A program made the position numbers and the translations under genes. The notes beneath the pieces are model-generated. The model searched no databases and was not told where the DNA came from. It saw nothing but the letters and a program-made list of their open reading frames with translations. This document shows positions 11,036-21,151 of a stretch of 64,000 nucleotides of DNA, one piece after another (the stretch's first letter is position 1; each line of letters opens with the position of its first letter). The DNA is from Taxillus chinensis. Taxonomy: Eukaryota > Streptophyta > Magnoliopsida > Santalales > Loranthaceae. The DNA is taken from assembly GCA_023512835.1 (NCBI GenBank), contig CM042085.1, positions 44,936,189-45,000,188 of the forward strand. The letters are read 5' to 3'.

Positions 11036-12318
11036 TTACATGATGGGGAGGTCCAGGTTGGTCCAATTGTTCAATGGCTGGTTGGGATCCTCTCGCACCA
11101 CCAGAACCATCTCGTTCGATGCATGCTCGTTTGTGTCCAATGCAACTACAGTCCTCGTCTTGGGCTCAAGTTGGCTCTTGTGCATAAACCCTCCAGTCTG
11201 GAATGTAACATTTAAGGGGGGAAAGCTCCTTTTTCCCTCTTGTATTGGCCTTTTTTGCAACTTTGCCATTCTGATTTCCCTCCTTTTGGCAGCTTCCCTC
11301 CGTCGTCGGCTCTTATAGGCACGTAGCCTAGCCCAAAATTCTCGGGATTTTCTCGGATGGTCAATGGTTTCTGGATTCCTTGAGCCTATGGGCCTAATCC
11401 TTGCCCTAGTTTGTACCCTTGCTTGATCATGGTGGCTGCAACCATTCTTGCAGCCTTCGAGAGATAATGGCTTGGGGCAGAAGTGACATTCACTATCTCA
11501 AACGCCCGATAGGAGCATTCTGGTATATCTTCGTTGTTCTCAACATAAGGGATTGATGCCGGCTTGGTGACAAGGAAACTTGTCTCTCCAGAGATGCAAA
11601 CAAGTTGGTCTCCCATCACAAATTTCATCTTTTGGTGGAGGCTTGACGGCACTGCTCCTGCCATGTGGATCCAGGGTCTTCCCAACAAACAGCTATAATA
11701 TGGCGTGATGTCCATCACCTGAAATTCCACCATAAAGGTAGCTGGTCCAATCATAAGTGGAATGTCTAGAGTGCCCGCCACGTCACGTTTTCCTCCATCG
11801 AATACCTGTACCTTCATCGTACAGGGGCGCATATAGGACACGTCGACTGGAAGTTGTTGCAGTATATGTAAGGGCATAATGTTCATGAAAGAACCATTGT
11901 CAATGAGTACTCGGGCTATGGTGTGCACCTTACACTTGACAATAATCTGCAGAGCTTTTATGTGTCCCTTCTCTTCCTGAGGCAGCTCTTCATCTCCAAA
12001 GCTAATGACGTTGTTCATGATGAGGTTACTCGTGATTCCATCCATATTCACCACTGAGTCGGTTAGAGGAACATAGGCTTGGCTCAAAACTTTCAGCAGT
12101 GCTTCATGGTGAGGTTGGGAATCTATCATTAAAGCGAGCAAGGAGATGCGAGCTGGTTGTCGACTTAACTGATCCACAATATTATACTCGCTCTGCTTCA
12201 TGAGTTTCAGAAATTCCACAGTCTCTTCTTCCATGACCGGTGTTCCTTTCTTTGTTGCCTCCAGTGTTGGCTCAATGTCGGGTTCTACAGCTTTTTCTTT
12301 CCTTGCTTTATCAACCAT
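11036..12318 (-). pseudogene. Tat-D aspartic protease and G-patch region
   Basis: The protease has the Tat-type active site RVLIDNGSFMNIMP (D-N-G-S instead of D-T/S-G) and the second hallmark CLLGRPWIH, both intact here. A G-patch-like segment follows, MIKQGYKLGQGLG, broken by a stop near 11386; the frame resumes to the C-terminus, which ends NLDLPIM at 11036. The protein would mature the Gag-Pol polyprotein. Upstream lies SRQPARISLLALMIDS, which is shared with Tat-A. Apart from the stop in the G-patch, this is the best preserved part of Tat-D. Confidence 0.85.
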
Positions 12319-13343
12319 ATCAGGGGCATATGCCTGACCGCTCCTGGTTTTCTTTTCTATTGCGGTGGTTCCTTGGACTACTTCTGACTATAGTTCCTTG
12401 GGACTGCTTTATCCGACTTGTAAGGGAAAGGGGTAGGAACTCGTATGGTGAGCGGTGTAATTCCATGTGGCAGTTGTGGGATTTCTGTTTTTGACTTTTT
12501 GTCTTGCACAAGATTTGCTTCATGTATAGTGAGAGGCCTGATCCCTTGTGGCAGTAGTGGGATTTCTGGAATCTTAACGCTCAAGACAAGGGGTGTTGGT
12601 ACCCATGATGATTCGTATGACGTGTCTCCTTGGATCATGTGGCTTTGATTGTCTGTCTCTTCCCTAGAGAATTCTATCATCCTTTGGTCCATGAGTTTTT
12701 CCACCACCTCGGAAAACTCACTACATTCTTCGATGTCATGTCCCCGTGACATCTTGTGGTACGGGCATTGTTTTTCCATATTTACCCCCATCTCTTGCCT
12801 CCTGGTATGTCCTTAGCTCGTACATACCCATGCTCTTGTAGCAAGTGAAACAAATATCATGTTTTGTACTTTCCTTTTGAAGGCTATGTAGTTTTCAATA
12901 TCATGTCCTGCCCCACTAGCATGATACTCACATATGGCATCTGGTTTATACCAAGCCGGGGGAGGAGTCCTTATTTCTCCCAAGGGTGTAGGGAGTACCA
13001 GCCTTGCTTCTAGAAGCTTGGGGTATAATTCAGCATATGTCATTGGAATCGGGTCAAACTCTTGTCGGGGTCGACGAGAAGCCTGATTCGCTCCTGCATG
13101 TTGAGTCTGGGCCCTTGGTTGCCCCTGTCCTTGGAATGCGGGTCTAGATCCTTCTGGAGCTGACACCCTTAGTTGCTCTTGGTTGAAATGGGTTAGGTGC
13201 CATTGGATATGGAAATGGAACCCTGCCTTGTGGCAAACAGGGCATGAATTGGGGAGCGGGAGCAGGTGCAGCATAGGCAGCTACTGGTGATCCTCTGTAG
13301 TATCTTGGTTCTTGATAGAAGGTTGTTAGAAGAGTGCCTTGTG
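12319..13343 (-). pseudogene. Tat-D gag C-terminal part with two zinc-knuckle-like motifs
   Basis: The first motif reads CEYHASGAGHDIENY; by comparison with Tat-A and Tat-G the last residue should be Cys, so it has changed to Tyr. The second, CPYHKMSRGHDIEEC, keeps the C-x2-H-x4-GH-x4-C pattern. A Pro-rich stretch precedes them (YYRGSPVAAYAAPAPAP). Frame changes are needed near 12800 and 13140, and between 12378 and 12319. The N-terminal capsid-like domain is missing at the junction with LTR-E. Confidence 0.75.
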
Positions 13344-13354
13344 GTTATTACATG

Positions 13355-13462
13355 TTTCATTTATCAAAACTACGTCATTTTGATAGTGGGTTTCATTTAT
13401 CAAAACTACGTCGTTTCGATGATGGGTTTCACTTATCAAAACTACGTCATTTTGTTAAGTGA
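13355..13462 (+). repeat. Three tandem 36-bp repeats upstream of a TATA box
   Basis: Units at 13355-13390, 13391-13426 and 13427-13462 share TTTCAYTTATCAAAACTACG followed by TC(A/G)TTTYG. Each holds a TACGTC core, an ACGT-type bZIP-like site. The TATA box begins 7 bases after the last unit, so these look like promoter elements. Confidence 0.85.
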
Positions 13463-13468
13463 GGTGTC

Positions 13469-13476
13469 TATATAAG
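13469..13476 (+). promoter_or_regulatory. TATA box of LTR-E
   Basis: TATATAAG in the context GTCTATATAAGGAGGAGG, right after the three 36-bp repeats. Confidence 0.6.
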
Positions 13477-13864
13477 GAGGAGGAGCTCTCTTTGTTTTAG
13501 GTTTAGGCTTTTTGTTGTCAGTCGTCGCAGAGGAAGAGAGAGAGAGTTCCTGATCGTTGCTGCTAGGATACTCGCGTGGGTGGATGGCGACTAGCATGGG
13601 AGCAAGAGCAAGGAGAATCTTTCTGGGGTAACGGTTCTGTCTCTTCTAGTACCCATTCCAAGTTTAGGCTCTATGGTAGACGAAATTGTAGATTGTTATT
13701 GTCAATATGTATATATGTAAATCCATATAGGTGTGATCTCCTATATGGATGTTGGCCTTCAATGGCATATTTTGTTGTTTGGTTTATGATGTTGAGTCTT
13801 GGGTCGGGGGGATTTCGGGTTCATTCACGGGGCAGTGGCCCTTGGGGGCCATTGGGGTGTCTAC

Positions 13865-14279
13865 TGTTACGGGGTTAGGTTTCCTGCGCCTTTCAACCCA
13901 TTATGACACTTAGCTTCTCTATCCTTGATCCGCTAAGTTTAGCCTTTGAGGGTTGAAGCGCATGTAGACCGGTTTTGCCCCCGCCACGAGCTCATCGGGA
14001 GAACGGCTCCGGTTCTCAACCCGGTTTGTGTAAGGATGGCCAAATCCCTTCTTCAACGTCAAGTCCTCGACTAGCGGCATGCTCCTCGTATTCAACCGGG
14101 TCGGCACGTCTGAACTCCGAAGGGGTTCCATCCATTCTCCTCCACAAACTGCCTGGAACCTTCCGCTACGCACCATCTACGCTTTCAACCAACCCCTTTC
14201 CTTTAAGTAGCACGAATACATTCCTGAATCGTGCCCCTGAGAAACGTCCCGCCAGCACCACGCTACTCGGGTTGTGACA
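13865..14279 (-). repeat. Left (3') LTR of the TRIM
   Basis: 415 bases beginning TGTTACGGGGTTAGG and ending GGGTTGTGACA. It is closely similar to 14675-15088 throughout. Confidence 0.9.
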
Positions 14280-14291
14280 TTCTCCTCCACC
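14280..14291 (-). promoter_or_regulatory. Polypurine tract of the TRIM
   Basis: TCTCCTCCACCC on the plus strand, i.e. GGGTGGAGGAGA in sense orientation, abutting the 3' LTR. Confidence 0.8.
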
Positions 14292-14660
14292 CAATCCTCG
14301 CAACGTCCTTGTTGCGTTTGTCGACATCGCTTCCCCACAGGCGATGGCATCGTTACCTCGACGCCCTCCCACTCGCGCAATGTCAACAGGTTGGACATCG
14401 CTTCCCCGCAGGTTGCAACACCTTTACCAAGATGCTCTCCCGCTCGCCCAATGTCCAAAGGATAAGAGGCTTCCAAGATCGCTCCGATGCGCTCCTTCGT
14501 ACTCCCTTGCCCATCTCTGTATCACACTCTAGGATACTCCAACTCTATGGATACAAGGCATGCAAGACACTTCCGGTCGACTCACCACTATGAGCTCCCA
14601 CCTTGGGATCACGCTACTCGCGAGAGTGCTCAGCGAGTCTTCAGGATACGGGCCGGTTCG

Positions 14661-14672
14661 GCTCTGATACCA
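14661..14672 (-). promoter_or_regulatory. tRNA-iMet primer-binding site of the TRIM
   Basis: GCTCTGATACCA on the plus strand reads TGGTATCAGAGC in sense. It is the full 12-base iMet site, two bases from the 5' LTR. Confidence 0.9.
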
Positions 14673-14674
14673 CT

Positions 14675-15088
14675 TGTCACGGGGTCAGGTTTCCTGTGCC
14701 TCTCAACCCATTGCGGCACTTAGTTTCTCTATCCACGGTTTGCTAAGTTTAGCCTTTGAGGGTTGAAGCGCACGTAGACTGGTTTCGCCCTGCCACTGGG
14801 CTCATCAGGAGAACGGCTCCAGTTCTCGACCAATTTGTGTAAGGATAGCCAAATCCCTTCTTCAATGTTAAGTCCTCAACTAGCGGCATGCTCCCCGCAT
14901 TCAACCGGGTCGGCACGTCTGAACTCCGAAGGGGTTCCATCCATTCTCCTCCACGAATTGCCTGGAACCTTCCGCTGCGCACCATCTATGCTTTCAACCA
15001 ACCCCTTTCCTTTAAGTAACACGAATACATTCCTGAATCGTGCCACTGAGAAACGTCCCGCCAGCACCACGCTGCTCGGGTCGTGACA
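14675..15088 (-). repeat. Right (5') LTR of the TRIM
   Basis: 414 bases beginning TGTCACGGGGTCAGG and ending GGTCGTGACA, next to the primer-binding site. Confidence 0.9.
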
Positions 15089-15239
15089 CTACGCTGTTCA
15101 ATAGGGTTCGTCCCGTGGTAGGGCCTCATGAGGAAACTTTGGGGCTTCTGAGGAAAAAAAGTCATGTTTTATATGTGGTTATGATAATTATGGATCACGT
15201 GTTGGTTGTCGATTTATGTGTTATTTGATGTAGTCTAAA

Positions 15240-15450
15240 TGCTTATTATTGTGCTGTGTGGCTATGATTGTGAGCCTATGTGGTTGTGGAGCCTGTGTGG
15301 CTGTGGCTGTGATTGTGGTGCCTGTGTGGCTGTGGCTGTGGAGCCTGTGTGTGGCTGTGATTGTGAGCCTATAAGGCTATGGAGCCTGTGTGGCTGTGGT
15401 CGTGGGCCTGTGTGGCCGTGGAGCCTGTGTGGCTATGGTTGTGGAAGCAT
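15240..15450 (+). repeat. GTGGCTGTGGAGCCT minisatellite
   Basis: About a dozen irregular copies of GAGCCTGTGTGGCTGTGG and shorter forms, unit 15-21 bases. A three-unit version of the same word lies in the internal region of LARD-B near 23640-23715, so the two elements share ancestry here. Confidence 0.8.
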
Positions 15451-15960
15451 GTGTGGCTGTGGAAATAGTTGTACTTGCCTTTATGGTTTGTATGTTGTCA
15501 TATTTATTTATGTTGAATAAATCTATTTAAATGCTTGTACCACGACACTGCACTTGTACACATTGACATGTAGATGCTAGGAGCATGGGATGGGTTGGGG
15601 AGACATGATCCCTACTGAGCTGTGGTTACTCATCCCTCCTACTGTGTTGTTTTCTCTACAGGGACCTATAGGCATTAGGTTGGGATACCAAGGTGGAAAA
15701 TGATAACGTGCATTTATGTCGTTATCCTATGCCTTATATAGGGTGTTTTAGCGTATGTTTTGTACCTATTTGCAGGTTATTTTCGACATATTTGCTCTAA
15801 CCCCTAGGAAGACCCTATTTGGTGTATAGTGGTACTTTTTGAGTGTTTTTGGCAGGTTTTGGAGCAACCTTTTCCCACACACTTTGGCTAGATCACTCCA
15901 TCAACTCACAAGGAAGCTATAGGAAGAAGATGGAAGCAAACTGAAGGCAAAATCAAGGTG

Positions 15961-16108
15961 CACGTGAAAAGCCTTCTCACGTGCATTCTCACGTGCAAGG
16001 ATTTTATTGCATGGATGCCTTCTACAACTCAAGAGGAAGCTTTGGAGCAAATTTGAGTCAAATTGGAGCTGCACGTGAAAATGGTCTTCTCACGTGCATT
16101 CTCACGTG
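15961..16108 (+). repeat. Cluster of six CACGTG (G-box) sites
   Basis: CACGTG occurs at 15961, 15978, 15990, 16072, 16091 and 16103, as two triplets with the same internal spacing pattern, about 110 bases apart. G-boxes are bound by plant bHLH and bZIP factors. The cluster lies 200-350 bases upstream of the TATA box. Confidence 0.85.
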
Positions 16109-16233
16109 CAAGCATTTTTGTGCTCCAAATGATGTATTTTGTTGTTTTAATCATTTTCCTCTAAAGAACTGGGGTCAAATTTGGTGTAGTTTGAGTTTTA
16201 TTTCGCCTAGAATGTTGACTAGTGTCACTAACT

Positions 16234-16249
16234 AAAACGACGTCGTTTT
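16234..16249 (+). promoter_or_regulatory. Perfect 16-bp ACGT palindrome
   Basis: AAAACGACGTCGTTTT, with a GACGTC core of the bZIP/CRE type, about 65 bases upstream of the TATA box. Related sites occur in the Athila-F LTRs and LTR-E. Confidence 0.7.
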
Positions 16250-16312
16250 GGCTGCGACCACATTTATAATTAGGGCACACATTTTGTAACCCTAATTTGG
16301 CTCACTAGAACC

Positions 16313-16320
16313 TATAAATA
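16313..16320 (+). promoter_or_regulatory. TATA box of the solo LTR
   Basis: TATAAATA in the context ACCTATAAATAGGAG. Confidence 0.65.
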
Positions 16321-17254
16321 GGAGTCTTTGGAGGCATTGTAAATCATCTTAAGTGGGAGAATCTGATCTGAGTTCTGAAAAGAGCTATAGCCATTGCTAA
16401 AAGATCGGATTGTCCTTGGCAAGGAGTGATTTTTGGCAGCAGCAGACCTGGAGTCTTTGGAGGCCGGAGTCCTGGTTCATCTTGGGGTCTTCCTTTATTG
16501 TCTTGGTACTGTAATCATGTTCTTTCCTATGATTGTTATTGTTTTTGTCATGATTATGGAGTAGTCTTGTTAGTCTAGGGGAGCAATGTTGCCCCCAAAT
16601 TATAGTCAGTTTGGTTATGGTTGTTCAATAAAATAGAATTCAGTTCTTGTTTAATTCACTTGCTTGAATGGAAATGCCTAGTTTATGCATAATTAGGTAA
16701 TCTTAGCCCTTGTCTAGGGTGGAACACTAGTGAATTAGATTTAATATTGCATGATGGACCAAGTCTGCAACTATTAGATTGTTTATCTACCTTGATCACT
16801 TTTATTCACATGGACCAAATGGGATAAAAGCCTTAAATCTATCTTAGCATGGACCAAATGTAAGATAGGTAGGAGAAAATCAACATGAACAGTGCACTTG
16901 CTGCAAAACCTATAAACACAATTTATACGGGTCGAAAACGACTCTACTTTGTTGCTTTGTTTGATGTTATTTTGTGTTATGTTATTTTGACCTTTGTAAT
17001 GGGAAATGATGTAACCCCTATGAGGAAAAATGATGTAAAAGGATTTCCTTAAAATTAATAAAGAGGAATGGTTTTTCTTATGGATATTTACTGTGGATTG
17101 GCTTGTGATCTATCATTGTGGATGTTTTGTATTATCCTGTGTGATAATTATTTTCTCTTTGTAAATTAATAAATTATTTCACCCCTTTATCCTCTGCATG
17201 GGTAAAGGGCAGTCACGAACCGGTTTCATCGGGTTGGAAATCTGGGGCGTGACA

Positions 17255-17423
17255 TGTTCGTCTGGATCAAAATTATGTATCATGTCCTTAGCTTTGCTCT
17301 CACAAGTGAAGATCCGATTTAGAGTTTTATCTTCTGCAAAAACTTAGAATAAACATAAAAGATCTCAAACCAGATTATGTAGGGTTTAAACTGCATCATC
17401 CAAATTCTGGGTTTGATCCAATA
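17255..17423 (-). repeat. Fragment of a SIRE-like LTR start
   Basis: On the minus strand it runs from TATTGGATCAAACCC (the TG start mutated to TA) through landmarks shared with the LTR at 2304: CAGAATTTGGATGATGC, GCAGAAGATA and GAGAGCAAAGCTAAGGAC. Only the first 169 bases remain; it is cut at the end of LTR-E. It had inserted into Tat-G, whose protease-proximal gag ends at 17424. Confidence 0.85.
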
Positions 17424-17764
17424 GTATTAGATGATTAGAAGCTTAGGTATCCTAGGTTTAGATATTGTTGGTGCTTTTACATTACTAGTAGAGGTCATGC
17501 AAACCATTGGGTATACCTTTAACTTTGAGACCTCCATCCTTTTAGAGTCTAACAGCTCTTGAACTGCTTCTTGGAACTCTAAACAATCTTCTATGTCATG
17601 TCCATAAGATGCATTATGGTAAAGGCATTGTTTCTTCAAATTAGTGCCCCTTGTAGCATCAGTTACTTCTTTAGTTATCAAAAACCCATTTTTGCATAGG
17701 GTTAAGAATAACTTATTTTTGTCCATCTTTATTTCGGAAGCCTTTTTAGGAGAGCTTCCACATT
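17424..17764 (-). pseudogene. Tat-G gag C-terminal fragment
   Basis: The minus strand encodes LFLTLCKNGFLITKEVTDAT, the zinc-knuckle-like CLYHNASYGHDIEDC and LEFQEAVQELLDSKRMEVSK, closely matching Tat-A around 46900-47080. It is the continuation of the gag fragment at 55950-57163, separated from it by the SIRE-H insertion. Its C-terminal side stops at the SIRE LTR fragment. CTGTC at 17765-17769 is the left copy of the SIRE-H target duplication. Confidence 0.85.
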
Positions 17765-17769
17765 CTGTC

Positions 17770-18823
17770 TGTAGGTCCCAAAGTGAGTCTAGAGGGGGGG
17801 TGAATAAACTTTCTTCGTGCGCGAAGCTAGGATCGTTTCTTTGGTATGTGGTACTTCTAAGGATAAATATGCTTTGGAAGTATTTATGGAGAAGATGACA
17901 GTAGTAATTTGAGTGATAATGTGAGTTATGAACTATCAGACAAATCTAAGATGTAGTAAATGCTCCTTGTTCACAGATCTCAGTTGTGCAAGGAATGGTC
18001 CGTGATAGTTTGGATTGTGGAAGACAACACTGAGATTAGACTCTATGATTATGCTGGATCTTGGATGAACAAGAGTGTATGATGGATCAAAAGGTTTGAT
18101 CTTGATCTTAGTTCAACTCGGCACACAACACTTGGAAGTTCTTTCTCTCTTTCCAAGTCTCTCTCTCTAGCGTTGGATCTGTTCTCTGAATTCTGCAAAA
18201 GATCTATATCTTAATGTTTTTCAGAATGCTCTTTCTTGTGTTCTGTGTATTCCACGCTTTCAGAGAAAGAGACTAACTCCACTTTTTGCCGTTAAGTGTG
18301 AGAGAGATATATATATTTTAAGTTTAGATTGTTGTGCGCCTACTTGTCCATCCGACAGACCGACTTCCCGCCACTGGATATGCGGGATGTCATGGGATGG
18401 GTTGATCTGCTCTGATTTGCAGATCTGTTGCCCATACTGTGCAGTTGCATGCCCATACTTACGCAGTCAATCTTGGCCGTTCATCCATGGAAAGTGGTTG
18501 ATTACAATTAATGTGGCATTAACTGCACTCCAACTGCTCGAGACGGTGCAAGCTTCATCGTACAAACCCTAGCTGAAGATATCGCTGAGTGAATATGCTT
18601 AGGGTTTTAAGTATGCCTTGAAGGTGCATGCCTCATAGGTTTGATGACTCGAAGGTTTCAGTTAGAGCCTGTTGAGGTTGCGGAAGTTTACTTTAGGCTT
18701 TACAGTGTCAATATCTACAAGTCTACGACTCACATATCTTCGAGTCTCCGAGGCAAGAGTTCGAGTTAGATTAAGTCTGTTGTGTCACTCTATTAACGGT
18801 AAGTCTGCGACTATGTGAGTCTA
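17770..18823 (-). repeat. SIRE-H 3' LTR, distal segment
   Basis: From the LTR end (TGTAGGTCCC on the plus strand) to the LARD-B insertion point. It contains the AGAGGGGGGGTGAATAAAC block and a run of TA near 18308 that may be its TATA region. Near 18660-18823 are CTACGACTC-type words continuing the array of the other segment. Confidence 0.85.
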
Positions 18824-19298
18824 TGTAAAGACCCGTATCTGTGTGTGACCGGAGTTAGTTCCTGAACTGATTAAGAGAATATCTATTCGGCAGCGTGGCC
18901 TTGGCCCGAGCATTTTGAATTATTTTAATATTTTGAGTTATTATTATTATTAATATGGTGTTTTTAATATGTTGAGTTTATGATTAAATATTATAATTGT
19001 TAATATAATTATTTAAATTATTTAAGTAGGTGGGTATTTATGAAAATGAATGCGATGATTATTATTATTATTTCAATTCGTTGCGTTTATTATTATTAAG
19101 GGATTTAGTGTAAGTATTTTAAATATTAGATTTTATTATTATTAATATGATTATTTGGGATTAATTCTTATAGTGAAATATTATTATTGTTAATATTATT
19201 ATTATTATTAAAATAAATTTAAATACAAAGAGCTTATTATTAATGTTATTATTTGATTTAATAGTAATAAGAAATATATATATATATATATATGTTAG

Positions 19299-19306
19299 TA
19301 TATAAG
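19299..19306 (+). promoter_or_regulatory. TATA box of LARD-B 5' LTR
   Basis: TATATAAG in the context GTTAGTATATAAGGG, just after a TA dinucleotide run. The same is found in the other LTR at 25794-25801. Confidence 0.5.
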
Positions 19307-19520
19307 GGTAAATCTAGGGTGAAACCTAGGGGTGCGTGCGCGGAGCTTGGCAAGGGAGGAGCAGGGGGTTTGAACCAGACTATTCTATAGATCCCTCGAA
19401 GCTAAATCCAGGTAGGTGTTCTTGATCCTTTCTTATAATACTCATGAAACGTTGACTGATCGGGTATAACAAACGGGTGAATAGATTGATATATGAATAT
19501 ATATATATATATATATAACT

Positions 19521-19975
19521 GTGAACGCTGTATCGGTCGGTTTTGGGGAACATGCGACTTTTGCAGTGGGTGACCAGCGGGGGGTTAGAGTTGTGGGGGA
19601 AGCCTCTCCCCATCCGGCCAGAGACACTGTACGCGGAGAAGAGGTCCTTGGCGTCCATGGCGTTGGCGGTGACGTCGAGTCGGTCGCGCAGATGTGGATG
19701 GCGGCATCGGTGGTCTGGGGACGAAGTGAGAGGCGCCGAATGGCGTTATAGTTGGGGAAGGCGACTTGGGTAGCATTCGCCGCGCGGGAGAGTTTCAAAG
19801 AAGGAAGAGAAGGGCAGGCGTCGTCTTTGGCGCCACCCCCATGTTGGCAGAACGCTGCCAACAGGGCGGCGCCGTTGTGGACAAAGGGGCAAGGGGCGGC
19901 GGCCTCTGAGCCGTCCCTGCCAGATTCCTTCGCCAACCCTAGTGGGCTGGCGTGTTGAGTTGCCCTCCCCATGGG
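19521..19975 (-). other. GC-rich block in LARD-B LTR, possible captured gene piece
   Basis: A markedly GC-rich stretch bounded by TA repeats stands in an A/T-rich LTR. On the minus strand two frames stay open for most of its length. One gives a Pro/Ser/Thr-rich peptide with AKDDACPSLPSLKLSRA and FPNYNAIRRLSLRP; the other gives NAMDAKDLFSAYSVSGRMG. The same block is in the 3' LTR (26040-26480) with small indels. Base use differs sharply from its surroundings, as expected of a captured host exon. I do not recognise the protein. Confidence 0.4.
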
Positions 19976-20017
19976 CCAGCCCACATCTTTTGACTATATA
20001 AATTTATATAAATATAA

Positions 20018-20060
<43 letters not shown>

Positions 20061-20399
20061 TATGGTTGATTGTGGCCCACTATTTCCATTCAAGGAAGGT
20101 AGTAATTGGGCTAGATAATAAATTTAGATAAATAATGAGTTCTGTGGCTTATAAATTGTAAATTGTTACAGTGATATTGTAAACTCATTGTTTAGGTTAT
20201 TACTTGTGGCTTGATATTGATGGTTTAATAAATTATTATATAGTGGTACGTCAATACTGGTTTGGAGTTTCAATGCCTTGCCAGGCTGTGGTATTATATT
20301 CTGAGCATGAGAAATCTCACTTCTTAGTGGTTGTGTGGATTTTGTGATAAACTAGTATTTATTGTTTATGTGTGTGGACGTTGCGATTAAATTAGTTGG

Positions 20400-20525
20400 G
20401 TTAACTGTGGGTCTCACATAGGGTAGGCAAGAGGCCCTAGGTCCCTTATGTGGCTGGTAACTCAGGTCCCATATGTGGTAGGTTATCGTTAGGGATACCA
20501 CAGGTCCCACATATGGCTAACTAGT
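20400..20525 (+). repeat. AGGTCCCATATGTGG word array
   Basis: Four to five copies of a (G)GTCCC(A/T)(C/T)ATGTGG-type word, some followed by GGTA or GCTA, occur in about 125 bases, several with a CATATG palindrome. The other LARD-B LTR has the same near 26915-27035. Confidence 0.65.
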
Positions 20526-21151
20526 AGTGTTGATTTCCTGGAGTTGGTAGCGGGAATCTCGTGGATGGGTGAACGGCCGGTGTGAACCTTTGATGATTGA
20601 AATGTGATGTGATGTCTTATTTGTGTTTTAATGAAATTTGACTGTGATAGATTGTGACACTACACTAGCACAAGCATGCACTGATCATACAGATTTAGGA
20701 ATTTATGTAATAGAGTACTGGAGATGGGGACCACCTATTGGGCATTCGTGCTCACCCTACTTTATTTTTATTTCCTAGAGGTTGTAGGGAGTGGCTGGTG
20801 GAGCCATAGTGAAGCAGGACGGGACATCCTTGGTGTAGAATTTATTTAGTAGACGATTTGTTTTTATTTAATTTTGTCATTTTATTTCCCGGACTTGGGT
20901 CCGTGGCAGTTATAGAACCTTGGTGAAACTTATATGTGAATTATTCTGTGTTGGATATTATGGGACTTGAATACAATGTCATACCATTTTAATAAATCGT
21001 GAATTGAATGCATTAGGAAGTACAATTCTACCCCTGTTGTGGAGTTGTACATGGTTAGGTTGAACACTAATTCCCTCGACCCCTGTGGTGTGGGTGTGGG
21101 GAAGTCGCATTCCTAGTTCTGTTGTTTTCAGGATTTGGGGGCGTGACAAAT

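Larger units (their letters stand above)
6862..13343 (-). mobile_element. Tat-D: truncated Tat/Ogre-like Gypsy element
   Basis: In sense order (right to left) it holds the gag C-terminus, protease with G-patch, an intron-like gap, RT, RNase H and a second RNase H. Integrase, 3' LTR, gag N-terminus and 5' LTR are missing. It is interrupted by an Athila-type solo LTR (8445-10241). The same gene order is seen in Tat-A, but protein sequence and zinc-knuckle spacing differ enough to make it a separate subfamily. The left end joins the Copia integrase fragment, the right end LTR-E; neither junction has a visible target duplication, so deletions shaped both. Confidence 0.85.
13865..15088 (-). mobile_element. 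TRIM: complete miniature LTR retrotransposon
   Basis: Two direct repeats of 415 and 414 bases (13865-14279, 14675-15088) flank only 395 bases. Each repeat has TGT(C/T)AC...GTGACA ends. Next to the right repeat is GCTCTGATACCA, the reverse complement of a tRNA-iMet site; next to the left repeat is TCTCCTCCACCC, a polypurine tract on the minus strand. This is the full set of replication signals with no protein, as in TRIM elements. The target duplication is imperfect: CTAC is shared on both sides. It sits inside LTR-E. Confidence 0.9.
15701..16933 (+). mobile_element. Solo LTR related to Athila-F, inserted in LTR-E
   Basis: It starts TGATAACGTGCATTTATG, like the sense start of the Athila-F LTR (TGATAACGTGTATTTTATG), and carries the same motif types: CACGTG clusters, an ACGT palindrome, then TATA. 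GAAAA flanks both sides (15696-15700, 16934-16938). The 3' end reads GGGTC and lacks the expected terminal A, so the right boundary is less sure than the left. The host sequence resumes as CGACTCTACTTTG, which fits the LTR-E context. Confidence 0.7.
13344..17254 (+). mobile_element. LTR-E: Tekay-like Gypsy LTR, interrupted twice
   Basis: The right end reads CTGGGGCGTGACA, like the 3' ends of the LARD-B and Tekay-C LTRs, and the block before it (stop-rich, CACCC... TCACGAACC) has no coding signal. The left boundary is uncertain and is set where Tat-D homology stops. It contains 36-bp promoter repeats, a TATA box, a TRIM (13865-15088), a GTGGCTGTGGAGCCT minisatellite and a solo LTR (15701-16933). 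No tRNA-iMet site follows the right end, so this is a 3' or solo LTR. No target duplication was found. Confidence 0.55.
18824..21148 (+). repeat. LARD-B 5' LTR
   Basis: It begins TGTAAAGACCCGTATCTG and ends GGGGGCGTGACA. It includes ATT/AT-rich stretches (18900-19300), TA runs at about 19275 and 19500, a GC-rich block (19521-19975), and CATATG/CCACATATGG words (20400-20520). It is nearly identical to the 3' LTR except for repeat lengths and scattered changes. Confidence 0.92.

Noticed and set aside
14166..14593. Several 60-120 codon frames across the TRIM
   Set aside because: The same frames appear in both TRIM LTRs in mirrored parts and differ by frameshifts; TRIMs code for no protein.
13344..17423. 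Simple insertion of LTR-E into Tat-D or into the SIRE fragment
   Set aside because: The two flanks are different elements and no target duplication matches, so deletion or rearrangement must be involved.
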